This document shows, in pieces, positions 56,507 to 64,000 of a stretch of DNA of 64,000 bases. Position numbers and translations under genes: made by a program. Where the stretch lies: contig NZ_JADMVE010000011.1 of NCBI RefSeq assembly GCF_015547515.1, positions 40,341 to 104,340 on the forward strand, given 5' to 3'. How positions within the stretch are numbered: position 1 is the stretch's first letter; every line of letters begins with the position of its first letter. The DNA is from Eubacterium sp. 1001713B170207_170306_E7 (lineage in GTDB: Bacteria; Bacillota; Clostridia; Eubacteriales; Eubacteriaceae). Under the pieces are notes generated by a model. That model was given only the letters and a program-made list of their open reading frames with translations. It ran no database searches and was not told the origin of the DNA.

Positions 56507-57973
56507 ATGAAAATCAGATTAACCCAGGGCGAAGCAAAGAAAGAAGCTTCGGAGCCAAAAACGCAGAGCCGTCAGGCACAAAAGCGGACGGCCCAGTCCA
56601 CCGAGGTGGAAATGCGTAAAAAGCGTGCAAACGCCAAGCGCCCCACAGACGGAGGCTCCCAGACAGCAGCAAAGAAAAAAACACAGCCGCGTGTGGCAGA
56701 AGGAACCGCTAAAAACCGTCCGACGTCCGGCACCGGAACACCGGAACGCAGAAAGGCGGCCCGCCTGGCAGGCAGCAGTACACAGAAGCAGCGCCCCGCA
56801 GGCCAGTCTGCCCAGAGAGCAGCCAGTCCCGCAGCGGCTAAGAAAAAGAGACCGGTAGCACAGCCGCCAGCCGAAACACGCCGGAGAAGAGAAGCAGAGG
56901 AAATGGAAGCACCCGTGAGAAGAAAAAAGGGCGGGCTTAAATACAAGCTGCCCATCGTCATAGCGGCCGTCGTCTTGATCGTCGTTATCGCCGTTTTTGC
57001 CGGCAGAAGCTTTTATAACGCCATGCTGGAGCCGGCAGGGACCAGCACCGAGACCATGATTGTCGAAATCCCGGACGGCTCGACCATCAAAGACGTTGGC
57101 GAGATCCTTTACGATCAGGGACTGATTAAAAACACCATGATCTTTCAGAGCTATGCCGGGCGTCACAGCCGCGGCACAAGCGGTATGCAGGCCGGAAACT
57201 ATGAGATGAACCAGTCCATGTCGGTTGCGGACATTGTCACAAAAATGCTGAACGGCGATGTTTACAGCGGCGCGATCCCGGTACTCCTGTCCGAGGGCAA
57301 GAATATCAATGAAATGGCTCAGATACTGGAAAAACATAACATCTGTACCTCGGCGGCCTTTATCAGCGAAACCAAGAAGCTGGGCGAATATAAAGCCCTG
57401 TATCCAATTTTGAGCAGCATTCCGGATGATAAGAACCGGAGTCTTGAGGGCTATCTGTTCCCAGATACCTACGAGATCGAACCCGGCAGCACCGCGTCCG
57501 ATGTTGTGAAAAAAATGCTTGACCGCTTTACCGAGGTTTATAACCAGAACTTTATGCAGCAGACCACCGAAAAGGGCAAGACCGTGGACGAAATTGTCAT
57601 TATGGCATCCATCATAGAGCTTGAAACCAAGCTGCCGGAAGACAAGGCCAATGCCGCCAGTGTTTTCTACAACCGTATCGCCCAGAATATGCCGCTGCAG
57701 TCCGACATTACTGTGGACTACGCGTTAGGCAAAAAACACGCGGTGCTGACCGAAGAACAGACCAAAATTGACTCTCCATACAATACCTATCAGAATTTGG
57801 GACTGCCCGTCGGCCCGATCTGCTCACCGGGGAAAAGCTCCATCGATGCAGCCATCAACCCGGCCCAGACCAATTACCTGTTCTTCGTGGCAGATATGGA
57901 TTCCGGCAAGCTCTATTTCAATGAGACGCTGGAAGGCCACGACGCCGATGTTCAGAAGTATATGGGAGACTAG
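56507..57973 (+). CDS. mltG: Endolytic murein transglycosylase MltG, long cytoplasmic tail
   Basis: 488 residues. The first ~145 residues are a low-complexity basic Lys/Arg/Ala/Pro/Gln-rich tail, then a membrane helix (LPIVIAAVVLIVVIAVFAG) and an external LysM-like plus YceG domain. The catalytic glutamate is expected in MASIIELETKLPEDK and the family end has VGPICSPGKSSIDAAINPA. MltG cuts nascent glycan strands to set their length. The long disordered tail may bind nucleic acid or the elongation complex. trmR and trhP follow, as in the Bacillus yrrL-yrrM-yrrN order. Confidence 0.93.
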   Translation: MKIRLTQGEAKKEASEPKTQSRQAQKRTAQSTEVEMRKKRANAKRPTDGGSQTAAKKKTQPRVAEGTAKNRPTSGTGTPERRKAARLAGSSTQKQRPAGQSAQRAASPAAAKKKRPVAQPPAETRRRREAEEMEAPVRRKKGGLKYKLPIVIAAVVLIVVIAVFAGRSFYNAMLEPAGTSTETMIVEIPDGSTIKDVGEILYDQGLIKNTMIFQSYAGRHSRGTSGMQAGNYEMNQSMSVADIVTKMLNGDVYSGAIPVLLSEGKNINEMAQILEKHNICTSAAFISETKKLGEYKALYPILSSIPDDKNRSLEGYLFPDTYEIEPGSTASDVVKKMLDRFTEVYNQNFMQQTTEKGKTVDEIVIMASIIELETKLPEDKANAASVFYNRIAQNMPLQSDITVDYALGKKHAVLTEEQTKIDSPYNTYQNLGLPVGPICSPGKSSIDAAINPAQTNYLFFVADMDSGKLYFNETLEGHDADVQKYMGD

Positions 57974-57988
57974 AAAGCGTAACAAACC

Positions 57989-58639
57989 GTGAGTGACATT
58001 GTACCAGACTACATAGAAGACTATATCCGCGGCCTGCTTCCGGAGGAGACCCCTTTCTTAACGCGGCTGCGGCTCATTGCAGAAACCAACCACGTGCCCA
58101 TTATCTTTCCCGAGGTTCGGAACTATCTGGAAATCCTGATCGAAACCCATCAGATCAGGCGTATCCTGGAGATCGGGACAGCGGTCGGCTACTCCGCCGG
58201 CGTTTTTGCAAACGCCATGGGCGAAAAGGGCCATGTGACCACTGTCGAGCGGGACGACCGCATGATCGTCCAGGCCAGAGAAAACATTGCCAAAATGGGC
58301 TATGAAAAGCGGATTACCCTGATACAGGGCGACGCCCAGGAAACAGCGGCCAGCCTCACTGGAACCTTTGACATGATCTTTCTGGACGGCGGCAAGGGGC
58401 ACTATATCCATCTGCTCGAGGACTGCCTGCGGCTTTTAAAGCCCGGTGGCCTCATCGTTTCTGACAACGTGCTCTACAAGGGCATGATCGCCACCAACGA
58501 GCTGGTGATCCGCAGAAAAATCACCATTGTCAAGCGGATGCGCAAATATCTGGACGCCATCAGCCATGACCCCAGACTCATGACCACCGTGCTGCCACTG
58601 GGCGATGGGCTGGCAGTCAGCTATAAAAAAATCAATTGA
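57989..58639 (+). CDS. trmR: tRNA 5-hydroxyuridine methyltransferase TrmR (YrrM)
   Basis: 216 residues with a class I SAM fold: ILEIGTAVGYSAG (SAM motif), MIFLDGGKGHYI (metal- and SAM-binding Asp) and VSDNVLYKGMI. It resembles O-methyltransferases of the caffeoyl-CoA type, whose bacterial tRNA member TrmR methylates ho5U34 to mo5U. Placement directly between mltG and a U32 gene is that of Bacillus yrrM. The start is GTG with a weak ribosome site, 15 bp after mltG. A terminator follows. Confidence 0.88.
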   Translation: MSDIVPDYIEDYIRGLLPEETPFLTRLRLIAETNHVPIIFPEVRNYLEILIETHQIRRILEIGTAVGYSAGVFANAMGEKGHVTTVERDDRMIVQARENIAKMGYEKRITLIQGDAQETAASLTGTFDMIFLDGGKGHYIHLLEDCLRLLKPGGLIVSDNVLYKGMIATNELVIRRKITIVKRMRKYLDAISHDPRLMTTVLPLGDGLAVSYKKIN

Positions 58640-58642
58640 CCA

Positions 58643-58666
58643 AAGCGGCCTGCGGGCCGCTTTTTT
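58643..58666 (+). terminator. Rho-independent terminator after trmR
   Basis: AAGCGGCC (58643-58650) pairs with GGCCGCTT (58655-58662), then Ts. Confidence 0.92.
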
Positions 58667-58670
58667 GTTT

Positions 58671-58699
58671 TTGCATTCCGTGGAAATTTGCTATATACT
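58671..58699 (+). promoter_or_regulatory. Promoter of the U32 gene
   Basis: TTGCAT (58671-58676), 17-bp spacer, TATACT (58694-58699). The transcript would start near 58706, ruling out translation starts farther upstream and supporting the TTG at 58733. Confidence 0.72.
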
Positions 58700-58732
58700 A
58701 TAGAGATGAAAATGACGAAGGAGAACCCAAAA

Positions 58733-59971
58733 TTGAGAAAAAAACCTGAATTGCTCGCTCCGGCGGGGAATTTTGAAAAATTGCGATATGCCCTGCACTA
58801 CGGCGCCGACGCTGTCTACTGTGCGGGCAAACGCTTTGGCCTGCGGGCCGGGGCTGGTAATTTTGAGCTGGACGAGCTGGAGCAGGCGGTCCGCTATGTT
58901 CATGAAAGGGGCAGGCACATCTACGTGACCCTGAATATGATCCCCCACAACGACGATCTGGAGGGACTGCCCGAATACGTGCGCGCCTTAAAGGCCATGG
59001 GCGTGGACGCCGTGCTGGTGGCCGACCCCGGTGTCTTTGCCATCGTGCGGGAAACCGAGCCAGAGCTCAAGGTTTCCATCAGCACCCAGGCCAACAACAC
59101 CAACTGGAAAACCGTGGAGTTCTGGTACCACCAGGGCGCCCGGAGGATCGTGCTGGCCCGGGAGCTGGGGCTCGAGGAAATGAAGACCATTGTAAAAAAG
59201 TCCCCGGCAGATATGGAGATCGAGACCTTTGTGCACGGTGCCATGTGCATCTCCTATTCGGGAAGATGCCTGCTGAGCCATTACATGACCGGCCGTAACT
59301 CCAACCAGGGCGACTGCGCCCATCCCTGCCGCTGGAAATACCACCTCATCGAGGAAACCCGCCCCGACGAGGACTTTAAAATCGAGGAGGACGAAACCGG
59401 CTCCTTTATCTTTAACTCCAAAGACCTCTGCCTCATCAACCATATCCCCGAGCTCATAAACGCAGGCATCGACAGCCTTAAAATCGAGGGCCGCATGAAG
59501 AGCCTTTATTATGTGGCCACCGTGGTTCAGGCCTACCGCCAGGCCATCGACTACTACTACGATCATGCCAGGGAAGAGGCCGTTGATCCCAAATACTTCG
59601 AGGAGCTGCGCAAGGTCAGCCACCGCAATTACACCACCGGCTTCTTTGAGCATAAAACCACAGCCAGTGACCAGAACTACGGTACCAGCAGCTACACCCG
59701 CCTGTACGACTTCGCCGGTGTGGTGCAGTCCTACGATGCCCAAACCGGCGTGGCGGTGATCCAGCAGCGCAATAAGATCAGTGTGGGCGAAACCGTCGAG
59801 GTCATGGTCGCCGGATCACAGGAGGGCTATTACGTCCAGCAGGTGGGCGAAATGCTGGACGAAAAGGGAAACCCCATCGAATCGACCCCGCACCCCAAAA
59901 TGCTCTATACCATGAAGATGGACAGGCCCGTCGAGCCCATGGATATCATCCGAAAAAAAGAAAAAATTTAA
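58733..59971 (+). CDS. U32-family tRNA hydroxylation protein (TrhP-like)
   Basis: 412 residues from TTG 58733, with AAGGAG 9 bases upstream and a promoter just before. U32 signature: KPELLAPAGNFEKLRYALHYGADAVYCAGKRFG, FVHGAMCISYSGRCLLSHYM and the NSNQGDCAHPCRWKY cysteines that hold an iron-sulfur cluster in TrhP, RlhA and UbiU. Once called peptidases, these proteins hydroxylate RNA or other substrates using prephenate. TrhP makes ho5U34, the substrate of TrmR, encoded just upstream, so the pair forms the mo5U pathway. Confidence 0.88.
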   Translation: MRKKPELLAPAGNFEKLRYALHYGADAVYCAGKRFGLRAGAGNFELDELEQAVRYVHERGRHIYVTLNMIPHNDDLEGLPEYVRALKAMGVDAVLVADPGVFAIVRETEPELKVSISTQANNTNWKTVEFWYHQGARRIVLARELGLEEMKTIVKKSPADMEIETFVHGAMCISYSGRCLLSHYMTGRNSNQGDCAHPCRWKYHLIEETRPDEDFKIEEDETGSFIFNSKDLCLINHIPELINAGIDSLKIEGRMKSLYYVATVVQAYRQAIDYYYDHAREEAVDPKYFEELRKVSHRNYTTGFFEHKTTASDQNYGTSSYTRLYDFAGVVQSYDAQTGVAVIQQRNKISVGETVEVMVAGSQEGYYVQQVGEMLDEKGNPIESTPHPKMLYTMKMDRPVEPMDIIRKKEKI

Positions 59972-59990
59972 AAATCAAAGCTTAATTCAT

Positions 59991-60030
59991 ACCCGCCGAA
60001 AAATGCTCAGGCGGGTCTTTTTTATTTTTT
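59991..60030 (+). terminator. Rho-independent terminator
   Basis: ACCCGCC (59991-59997) pairs with GGCGGGT (60010-60016), then C and a long T-rich run. Confidence 0.9.
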
Positions 60031-60132
60031 TGCCGCTTAAGCCTGTCCTGGATGTTAAAATGGAGAATAGAATCCTGCGTGTGCTGGGTACAAAGTATAG
60101 CGACAGCAATACAAAGTAAAGGAGCGAAAAAA

Positions 60133-61044
60133 ATGCAATCAAGCATCACCATGGAAGCATGGCTGAACCAACGCAAGGCCAAGGTCAAGGGAAGCAGCCT
60201 TAAAACCTATAAAAGCTACGAGCAGGCCCATCTGCTGCCTTTTTTTGGCGATACGCCCCTCAAGGACATCCGCCGGAAAAAGATCCGAAAGTTTAAAAAA
60301 CATCTGGGCAAAAAGCTGGCGCCCAAAACCGTGAAGGATATCTTGTCCTATCTCAGGACCCTTTTGAAGGCGGCCGAGAAGAAGGGCTATCTTAAAAGCC
60401 CAGAAATGCCAAAGGTGCGGGTGCAGGCAAGAGAAAAGGAGATCCTGGACCGCCGCGACCATCAGGCCTTGAGTGAGAGAGTCCGGCAGAGCCAGAATCC
60501 CCAGGATATGGCTGTGTATATCAGCCTCTCTCTGGGCCTGCGCATCGGCGAGGTGCTGGGGCTGAGAATAAAGGACGTCGATCTGGAGGGCGGCGTGCTG
60601 CGCGTGCGCAAAAACCGGCAGCGTGTGTACGATCCCCAAACCGGCCGCTATCCTGTTGTCAGCCTGAGCCCCAAAACCAGGAGCAGTATCCGGGATATCC
60701 CCATTGCTGCCAGCGTGAAGGCCGTCCTAAGCCGCTTTTTAGAGAGCAGGGACCATACCCCCAAAAAGCTCCTGATCACAGGAAAAAATGGTCGTCCCTG
60801 CGATACCCGCTCTGTCCAGTACCACTTTGCAGGCCTTAAAAAAGAGCTGGGGCTCAGCCCAAAGCTTACCTTCCACAGCCTGCGCCACAGCTTTGCCACC
60901 CGGGCGCTGGAGGCCGGCGCAGAGATGAACACCCTGTCCGCCTTTCTGGGCCACGCCAGCGTCAGCTTTACCCTCAGCCGTTACGGCCACTGTGTGACAG
61001 CCCAGAAGCGGGAGCAGATGGAAAAAATAGCCGCGTGCTTTTAA
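60133..61044 (+). CDS. Tyrosine recombinase next to an invertible segment
   Basis: 303 residues from ATG 60133 (AAAGGAGCG upstream). The N-terminal SAM-like domain (MEAWLNQRKAKVKGSSLKT...) binds the core site. The catalytic domain has R137 (SLGLRIGEVLGL), H248-x-x-R251 (TFHSLRHSFATR), H274 (FLGHASV) and Y284 (SRYGH), all intact. It is a Xer-like/integrase-type recombinase, not near other phage genes. It lies 16 bp before a perfect inverted repeat that precedes a surface-protein gene, so its likely job is site-specific inversion of the 133-bp promoter segment. A lysine at 181 fits the fifth catalytic residue. Confidence 0.88.
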   Translation: MQSSITMEAWLNQRKAKVKGSSLKTYKSYEQAHLLPFFGDTPLKDIRRKKIRKFKKHLGKKLAPKTVKDILSYLRTLLKAAEKKGYLKSPEMPKVRVQAREKEILDRRDHQALSERVRQSQNPQDMAVYISLSLGLRIGEVLGLRIKDVDLEGGVLRVRKNRQRVYDPQTGRYPVVSLSPKTRSSIRDIPIAASVKAVLSRFLESRDHTPKKLLITGKNGRPCDTRSVQYHFAGLKKELGLSPKLTFHSLRHSFATRALEAGAEMNTLSAFLGHASVSFTLSRYGHCVTAQKREQMEKIAACF

Positions 61045-61060
61045 AAAATAAAAAAATAAC

Positions 61061-61085
61061 GTTAAGTTAGGAACTTAACGCCAAA
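61061..61085 (+). repeat. Left arm of the perfect 25-bp inverted repeat
   Basis: This arm, GTTAAGTT-AGG-AACTTAAC followed by GCCAAA, matches 61219-61243 in inverted orientation without a mismatch; the match ends on both sides (61060/61244 and 61086/61218 do not pair). Its first 19 bases form an internal dyad with the asymmetric centre AGG, like a tyrosine-recombinase core site. Confidence 0.9.
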
Positions 61086-61218
61086 GTTATAAGTACATGT
61101 ATTATTAGAATATCATAACAGTGAGAAATTAGCAAGGGTTACGAAAAAAAATTAAAGAGAAGCAAAGCATGTTAACTTAATAACAGACTTCAGAAATAAA
61201 CACAAGCATTTTTTATAT

Positions 61219-61243
61219 TTTGGCGTTAAGTTCCTAACTTAAC
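61219..61243 (-). repeat. Right arm of the perfect 25-bp inverted repeat
   Basis: Inverted copy of 61061-61085. It ends 56 bp before the start of the secreted protein gene. Confidence 0.9.
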
Positions 61244-61299
61244 AACAACCTGAATGAGACAGGTATCAAAAATAAAAAATGCGTTTAAAGGAGTCTACC

Positions 61300-64000
61300 A
61301 TGAACCCAACCGTGAAAGCTGCCCTGACCAAAACCCTGATTCTTGTTTTCCTCGCCCTGGCGGCGTTTTTTGTGCTGCCCGGCGGCGCCCGGGCAGCGGA
61401 CACCGGGGCTTTTACGGTGACAGGTACAGGGAGCTACAGCTATGAAAACAAAACCCTGACCGTCAACAACGGCGCGGATATTGTGATCGCAAACACGAAT
61501 CCAAGCGTTGCGGCCACCGACAAGATCGTGGTGGCAGGCAATGCCACCATCACGCTGGACGGGCTGAACATTGACGTGCACAACATTGACGTGCACAACG
61601 AAGGCCGTGACTGTGCCTTCGCTGTCACCCAGGGCGCTGCCCTCAATTTAATATTGAAGGAAGAGAGCCAGAATACGCTTGTAAGCGGGTTGTATTGCGC
61701 GGGTCTCAACGTCCCCGAGGGCGCGGAGCTGACGATCAGCGGCAGCGGCCAGTTGGCAGCGAAAATGCCTTATTCATCAAAAATTTCCAGAGGGGCAGGG
61801 ATTGGTGGTAATGATGAACAAAATGCCGGTAAAATCACCATTGCCGGCGGCATTGTGGAGGCTTACGCCACTACGGTGAATGGTGCCGAAGGCGCTGCCA
61901 TCGGCGGAGGCCGGGAAGGAAACGGTGGTCAGATTACCATTACCGGTGGGACCGTAAAGGTTCAGAGCCGCGATGGCGCCGGCATCGGCAATGGTCATTA
62001 TTATAAAAATAAAGAAGTTAGCGACATCAATATCAGCGGCGGCCACATAGAGGCCGAATCCCAAAGCGGCGCGGGTATCGGCAGTGGAAGTAATGGCACT
62101 GGCGCTGGTGCCAGGATTACAATCAGCGGTGACTGTTGTATTACCAGTGAATCTAAAGGCAGCTCGAGCGGCGCGGGCATCGGCGGCGGAGCATATAATA
62201 GCAGCGGTGAGATCGCCATCACCGGCGGCACCGTGAAGGCGAAAGGCGAAAGCGGTGCCGGTATCGGCGGCGGCGTGAAGGCCATGGGTGATAAGATCAC
62301 CATCACCGGCGGCAAAGTGGACGCTGAAAGTAAAAATGGCGCAGGCATCGGTGGCGGCGGTCACGGCATGTACAGCCATAGCGGTGAGATCACCATAAAA
62401 GGCGGCACCGTGAATGCCAAAAGCGAAGAAGGTGCCGGTATCGGCGGCGGTTACGGTAAAGGGGGCGATGGCAGCGGCGACAAGATCACCATTGACGGCG
62501 GTACCGTGAAGGCTGAAAGCAAAACAGGCGCCGGCATCGGCGGCGGTGACGGAAGCGATGGCAATGGCAGCGATGGTGCGACCACCATTAATGGCGGTAC
62601 AGTTGTTGCAAAAAGCGAATACGGCGCGGGTATCGGCGGCGGTAAAAAGGATGTGACAATTGAGAAGGATGTGACAACTGGGGAGGAAAAAGAGGTTATT
62701 CATGGTAATGGTGGTGTGGTCATCATTGACGGCGGCAGCGTTAACGCGGCTTCGACAAGCGGTGAAGCCATCGGCCACGGGCAGGAGACCTCTGCGGATA
62801 CAGACCCTCTTACATCCGGCACACTTAAAAATGGCGCCGGGCAGGATGTTTACCGTGTTACCGTCACCGGCGCTTGGAACAGCACGTCCGTCTATCCGGC
62901 CGGTGCCCCGGCGGGCTACGGCCTGAACGACGTCCAGACCGACAGCGAGGGCAAGCTCTACTTCTACCTGCCGGTCAACGATCCCAGTAATTTTGAGGAC
63001 TACACCACCGTCAGTCTGAAGAAAGACAGCATGGACGGCAGTGTAGCCACCGGCGATCTCTGGGTAGCGGCAGACCACGGCAATACCCTGCAGATCGGCG
63101 ATGACGACACTGGGCTGGCCTTTGACACCAGCCCCCTGACCTACAATAAAAATCCCCAGGCTCCGATTCTGAAAAGAGGAAATTCTCCCCTTACGCCAGG
63201 GGTGGTCTATTATAAAGATGCCAGCGGCCTCTGGAGCGACACCAACACCAACATTGACGCCGCCACCAGTTACGGGGTCATTGCACAGACCAATGCCGAA
63301 GGCACCTACGGCCAGCAGATTGTCAAAGCTGACTACACTGTGAACAAGGCCCAGGGCATAGCCAGCGTCACCCTGGACGGCTGGACCTATGGCCAGACAC
63401 CAGCAGACCCTGTGGCAGAAAGCGCCACCAATAGCGGCGTGACACCCGTTTTTGAATATAAAGACAAGGACGCGGCCGACACCACCTACACCAGTGACAA
63501 GCCCACCCTGCCCGGTGCTTATACCGTGCGCGCCACCTTTGGCGAAACCACCAATTACAATACCGTCACCGCCACCGCCGACTTCACCATCCGCGAGGGC
63601 AGCTACACCGGTCTTACCTTTGAGAATAAAACCGTCACCTACGACGGCCAGCCCCAGCGCCTGACCGTGGCCGGCACCCTGCCCCAGGGCACCACCGTGA
63701 CCTACGCGCCCGAAAGCGCCACCGACGCTGGCAGCTATCTGGTCACCGCCACCATCAGCGGCACGGGCTACACCACCAAAACCCTAAAGGCCACCCTCAC
63801 CATCGAGGCCGCCACCCCAGTGGTCAGCATCAGTCCGGCCCCGGGCCAGGACATCCTCGTCGGCCAGCCCGTCACCCTTGACGTGGCCGTGGCAGGCATC
63901 CGCAGCGAAACCGTGACCGGCAGCGTGTCATTGAACGGCGAAACCAAAGCCCTTAAAAATGGTCAGGCCGCCTTTACCTACACCCCGGCCGACGATCAGC
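61300..64000 (+). CDS. Secreted repeat surface protein (adhesin-like), 3' end beyond the window
   Basis: ATG 61300 follows AAAGGAG; the frame is open to the window end (900 codons, no stop). Residues 1-34 are a signal peptide (KTLILVFLALAAFFVLPGG with an ARA|AD cleavage site). From ~165 to ~450 there are about ten repeats of an ITI-x-GGTV...GAGIGGG unit, suggesting a beta-helix-like stack. Then follow beta domains, an MBG/YDG-type module (VTYDGQPQRLTVAGTLPQG..., residues ~768-835) and the start of an Ig-like domain. This is the build of a large clostridial adhesin or cell-wall-bound protein. It lies directly downstream of the invertible segment, so expression is probably phase-variable. The anchoring motif is outside the window. 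Confidence 0.82.
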   Translation, partial: MNPTVKAALTKTLILVFLALAAFFVLPGGARAADTGAFTVTGTGSYSYENKTLTVNNGADIVIANTNPSVAATDKIVVAGNATITLDGLNIDVHNIDVHNEGRDCAFAVTQGAALNLILKEESQNTLVSGLYCAGLNVPEGAELTISGSGQLAAKMPYSSKISRGAGIGGNDEQNAGKITIAGGIVEAYATTVNGAEGAAIGGGREGNGGQITITGGTVKVQSRDGAGIGNGHYYKNKEVSDINISGGHIEAESQSGAGIGSGSNGTGAGARITISGDCCITSESKGSSSGAGIGGGAYNSSGEIAITGGTVKAKGESGAGIGGGVKAMGDKITITGGKVDAESKNGAGIGGGGHGMYSHSGEITIKGGTVNAKSEEGAGIGGGYGKGGDGSGDKITIDGGTVKAESKTGAGIGGGDGSDGNGSDGATTINGGTVVAKSEYGAGIGGGKKDVTIEKDVTTGEEKEVIHGNGGVVIIDGGSVNAASTSGEAIGHGQETSADTDPLTSGTLKNGAGQDVYRVTVTGAWNSTSVYPAGAPAGYGLNDVQTDSEGKLYFYLPVNDPSNFEDYTTVSLKKDSMDGSVATGDLWVAADHGNTLQIGDDDTGLAFDTSPLTYNKNPQAPILKRGNSPLTPGVVYYKDASGLWSDTNTNIDAATSYGVIAQTNAEGTYGQQIVKADYTVNKAQGIASVTLDGWTYGQTPADPVAESATNSGVTPVFEYKDKDAADTTYTSDKPTLPGAYTVRATFGETTNYNTVTATADFTIREGSYTGLTFENKTVTYDGQPQRLTVAGTLPQGTTVTYAPESATDAGSYLVTATISGTGYTTKTLKATLTIEAATPVVSISPAPGQDILVGQPVTLDVAVAGIRSETVTGSVSLNGETKALKNGQAAFTYTPADDQ

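Larger units (their letters stand above)
61061..61243. other. Putative invertible promoter segment (phase switch)
   Basis: Two perfect 25-bp inverted arms enclose 133 bp (61086-61218) between a tyrosine recombinase gene and a secreted repeat-protein gene. The interior has no reading frame and is AT-rich. The best promoter-like pair is on the minus strand: TTGCTA and TATTCT with 17 bp between (61130-61135 and 61107-61112 on the + strand), pointing away from the adhesin, so the sequenced orientation may be the OFF state. A weaker TATATT (61214-61219) faces the adhesin without a good -35. Layout matches recombinase-driven phase-variable promoters in Bacteroides and Clostridioides. Confidence 0.72.

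Noticed and set aside
61777..63078. Long open frame of 433 codons on the minus strand
   Set aside because: It is antisense to the repeat region of the secreted protein, and its Ala/Thr/Ile-rich pattern simply mirrors the GAGIGGG repeats. It has no ribosome site and the + strand frame has a signal peptide, a start and domains.

Overview
The window looks like chromosome of an anaerobic, low-to-medium GC Firmicute, most likely a gut acetogen or butyrate producer of the Eubacterium (limosum/callanderi) group. This is inferred from clostridial gene orders (spoVB/murJ-like gene, mazG, hup, rqcP, divIC, ppx, tilS, hpt, ftsH; alaS, ireB, ruvX, DUF1292; mltG, trmR, trhP), from the crotonase / CoA-transferase / acyl-CoA dehydrogenase cluster, and from many ferredoxin-type and redox proteins. 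The sporulation genes yabP and yabQ, which in many spore-formers lie between rqcP and divIC, are absent, which fits a non-sporulating lineage.

Layout. 1-4991: lipid II flippase-like protein, MazG, HU, RqcP, DivIC and Ppx/GppA. 4993-11142: a complete-looking filamentous phage (inovirus) prophage of about 6.15 kb. It is read leftward, sits between the 3' end of ppx and a tRNA operon, and is flanked by a 13-bp direct repeat. Leftward it carries a small ORF, a DNA-binding-like protein, two tiny membrane proteins, two paralogous major coat proteins, a pIII-like tip protein, a pVI-like protein, a Zot/pI ATPase, a hairpin-rich intergenic region, an HUH replication protein and an IS30-family DDE transposase that probably acts as its integrase. 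A rightward cargo gene with its own promoter lies inside it. 11244-11754: tRNA-Leu, fMet, Met, Glu and Val. 11803-20327: tilS, hpt, ftsH, a thioesterase, coaX, dusB, a UPF0489-like protein, and two membrane proteins, one SpoIIM-like.

20848-24375: a short-chain acyl-CoA cluster behind a long leader. 24584-28321: MarR, a sodium-coupled transporter, and two NERD-related proteins, the second of which has lost its catalytic residues and gained an HRDC domain. 28501-32070: an ABC exporter with a TetR repressor. 32256-34851: a stress operon of rhodanese lipoprotein, Rrf2 regulator, RclA/MerA-like disulfide reductase and thioredoxin; the regulator has cysteines at positions 33 and 98, like the hypochlorite sensor HypR of Staphylococcus. 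35034-37744: Hpt protein, peptide deformylase, SDR and an AraC regulator. 37961-42853: a two-component system with its own ABC exporter. 43032-45085: iscR, iscS, iscU. 45231-48122: two AI-2E-family permeases around a PRC-barrel protein. 48189-51136: T-box leader and alaS. 51219-59971: ireB, aldo/keto reductase-ferredoxin, ruvX, DUF1292, sfsA, RNase J, YlbF, mltG, trmR and trhP.

60133-64000: a tyrosine recombinase, then a 133-bp segment bounded by a perfect 25-bp inverted repeat, then the start of a large secreted repeat protein that runs off the window. This has the architecture of an invertible-promoter phase switch for a surface adhesin. The inovirus with its transposase and this switch are the two most interesting systems here; the HypR/MerA-like operon is third.
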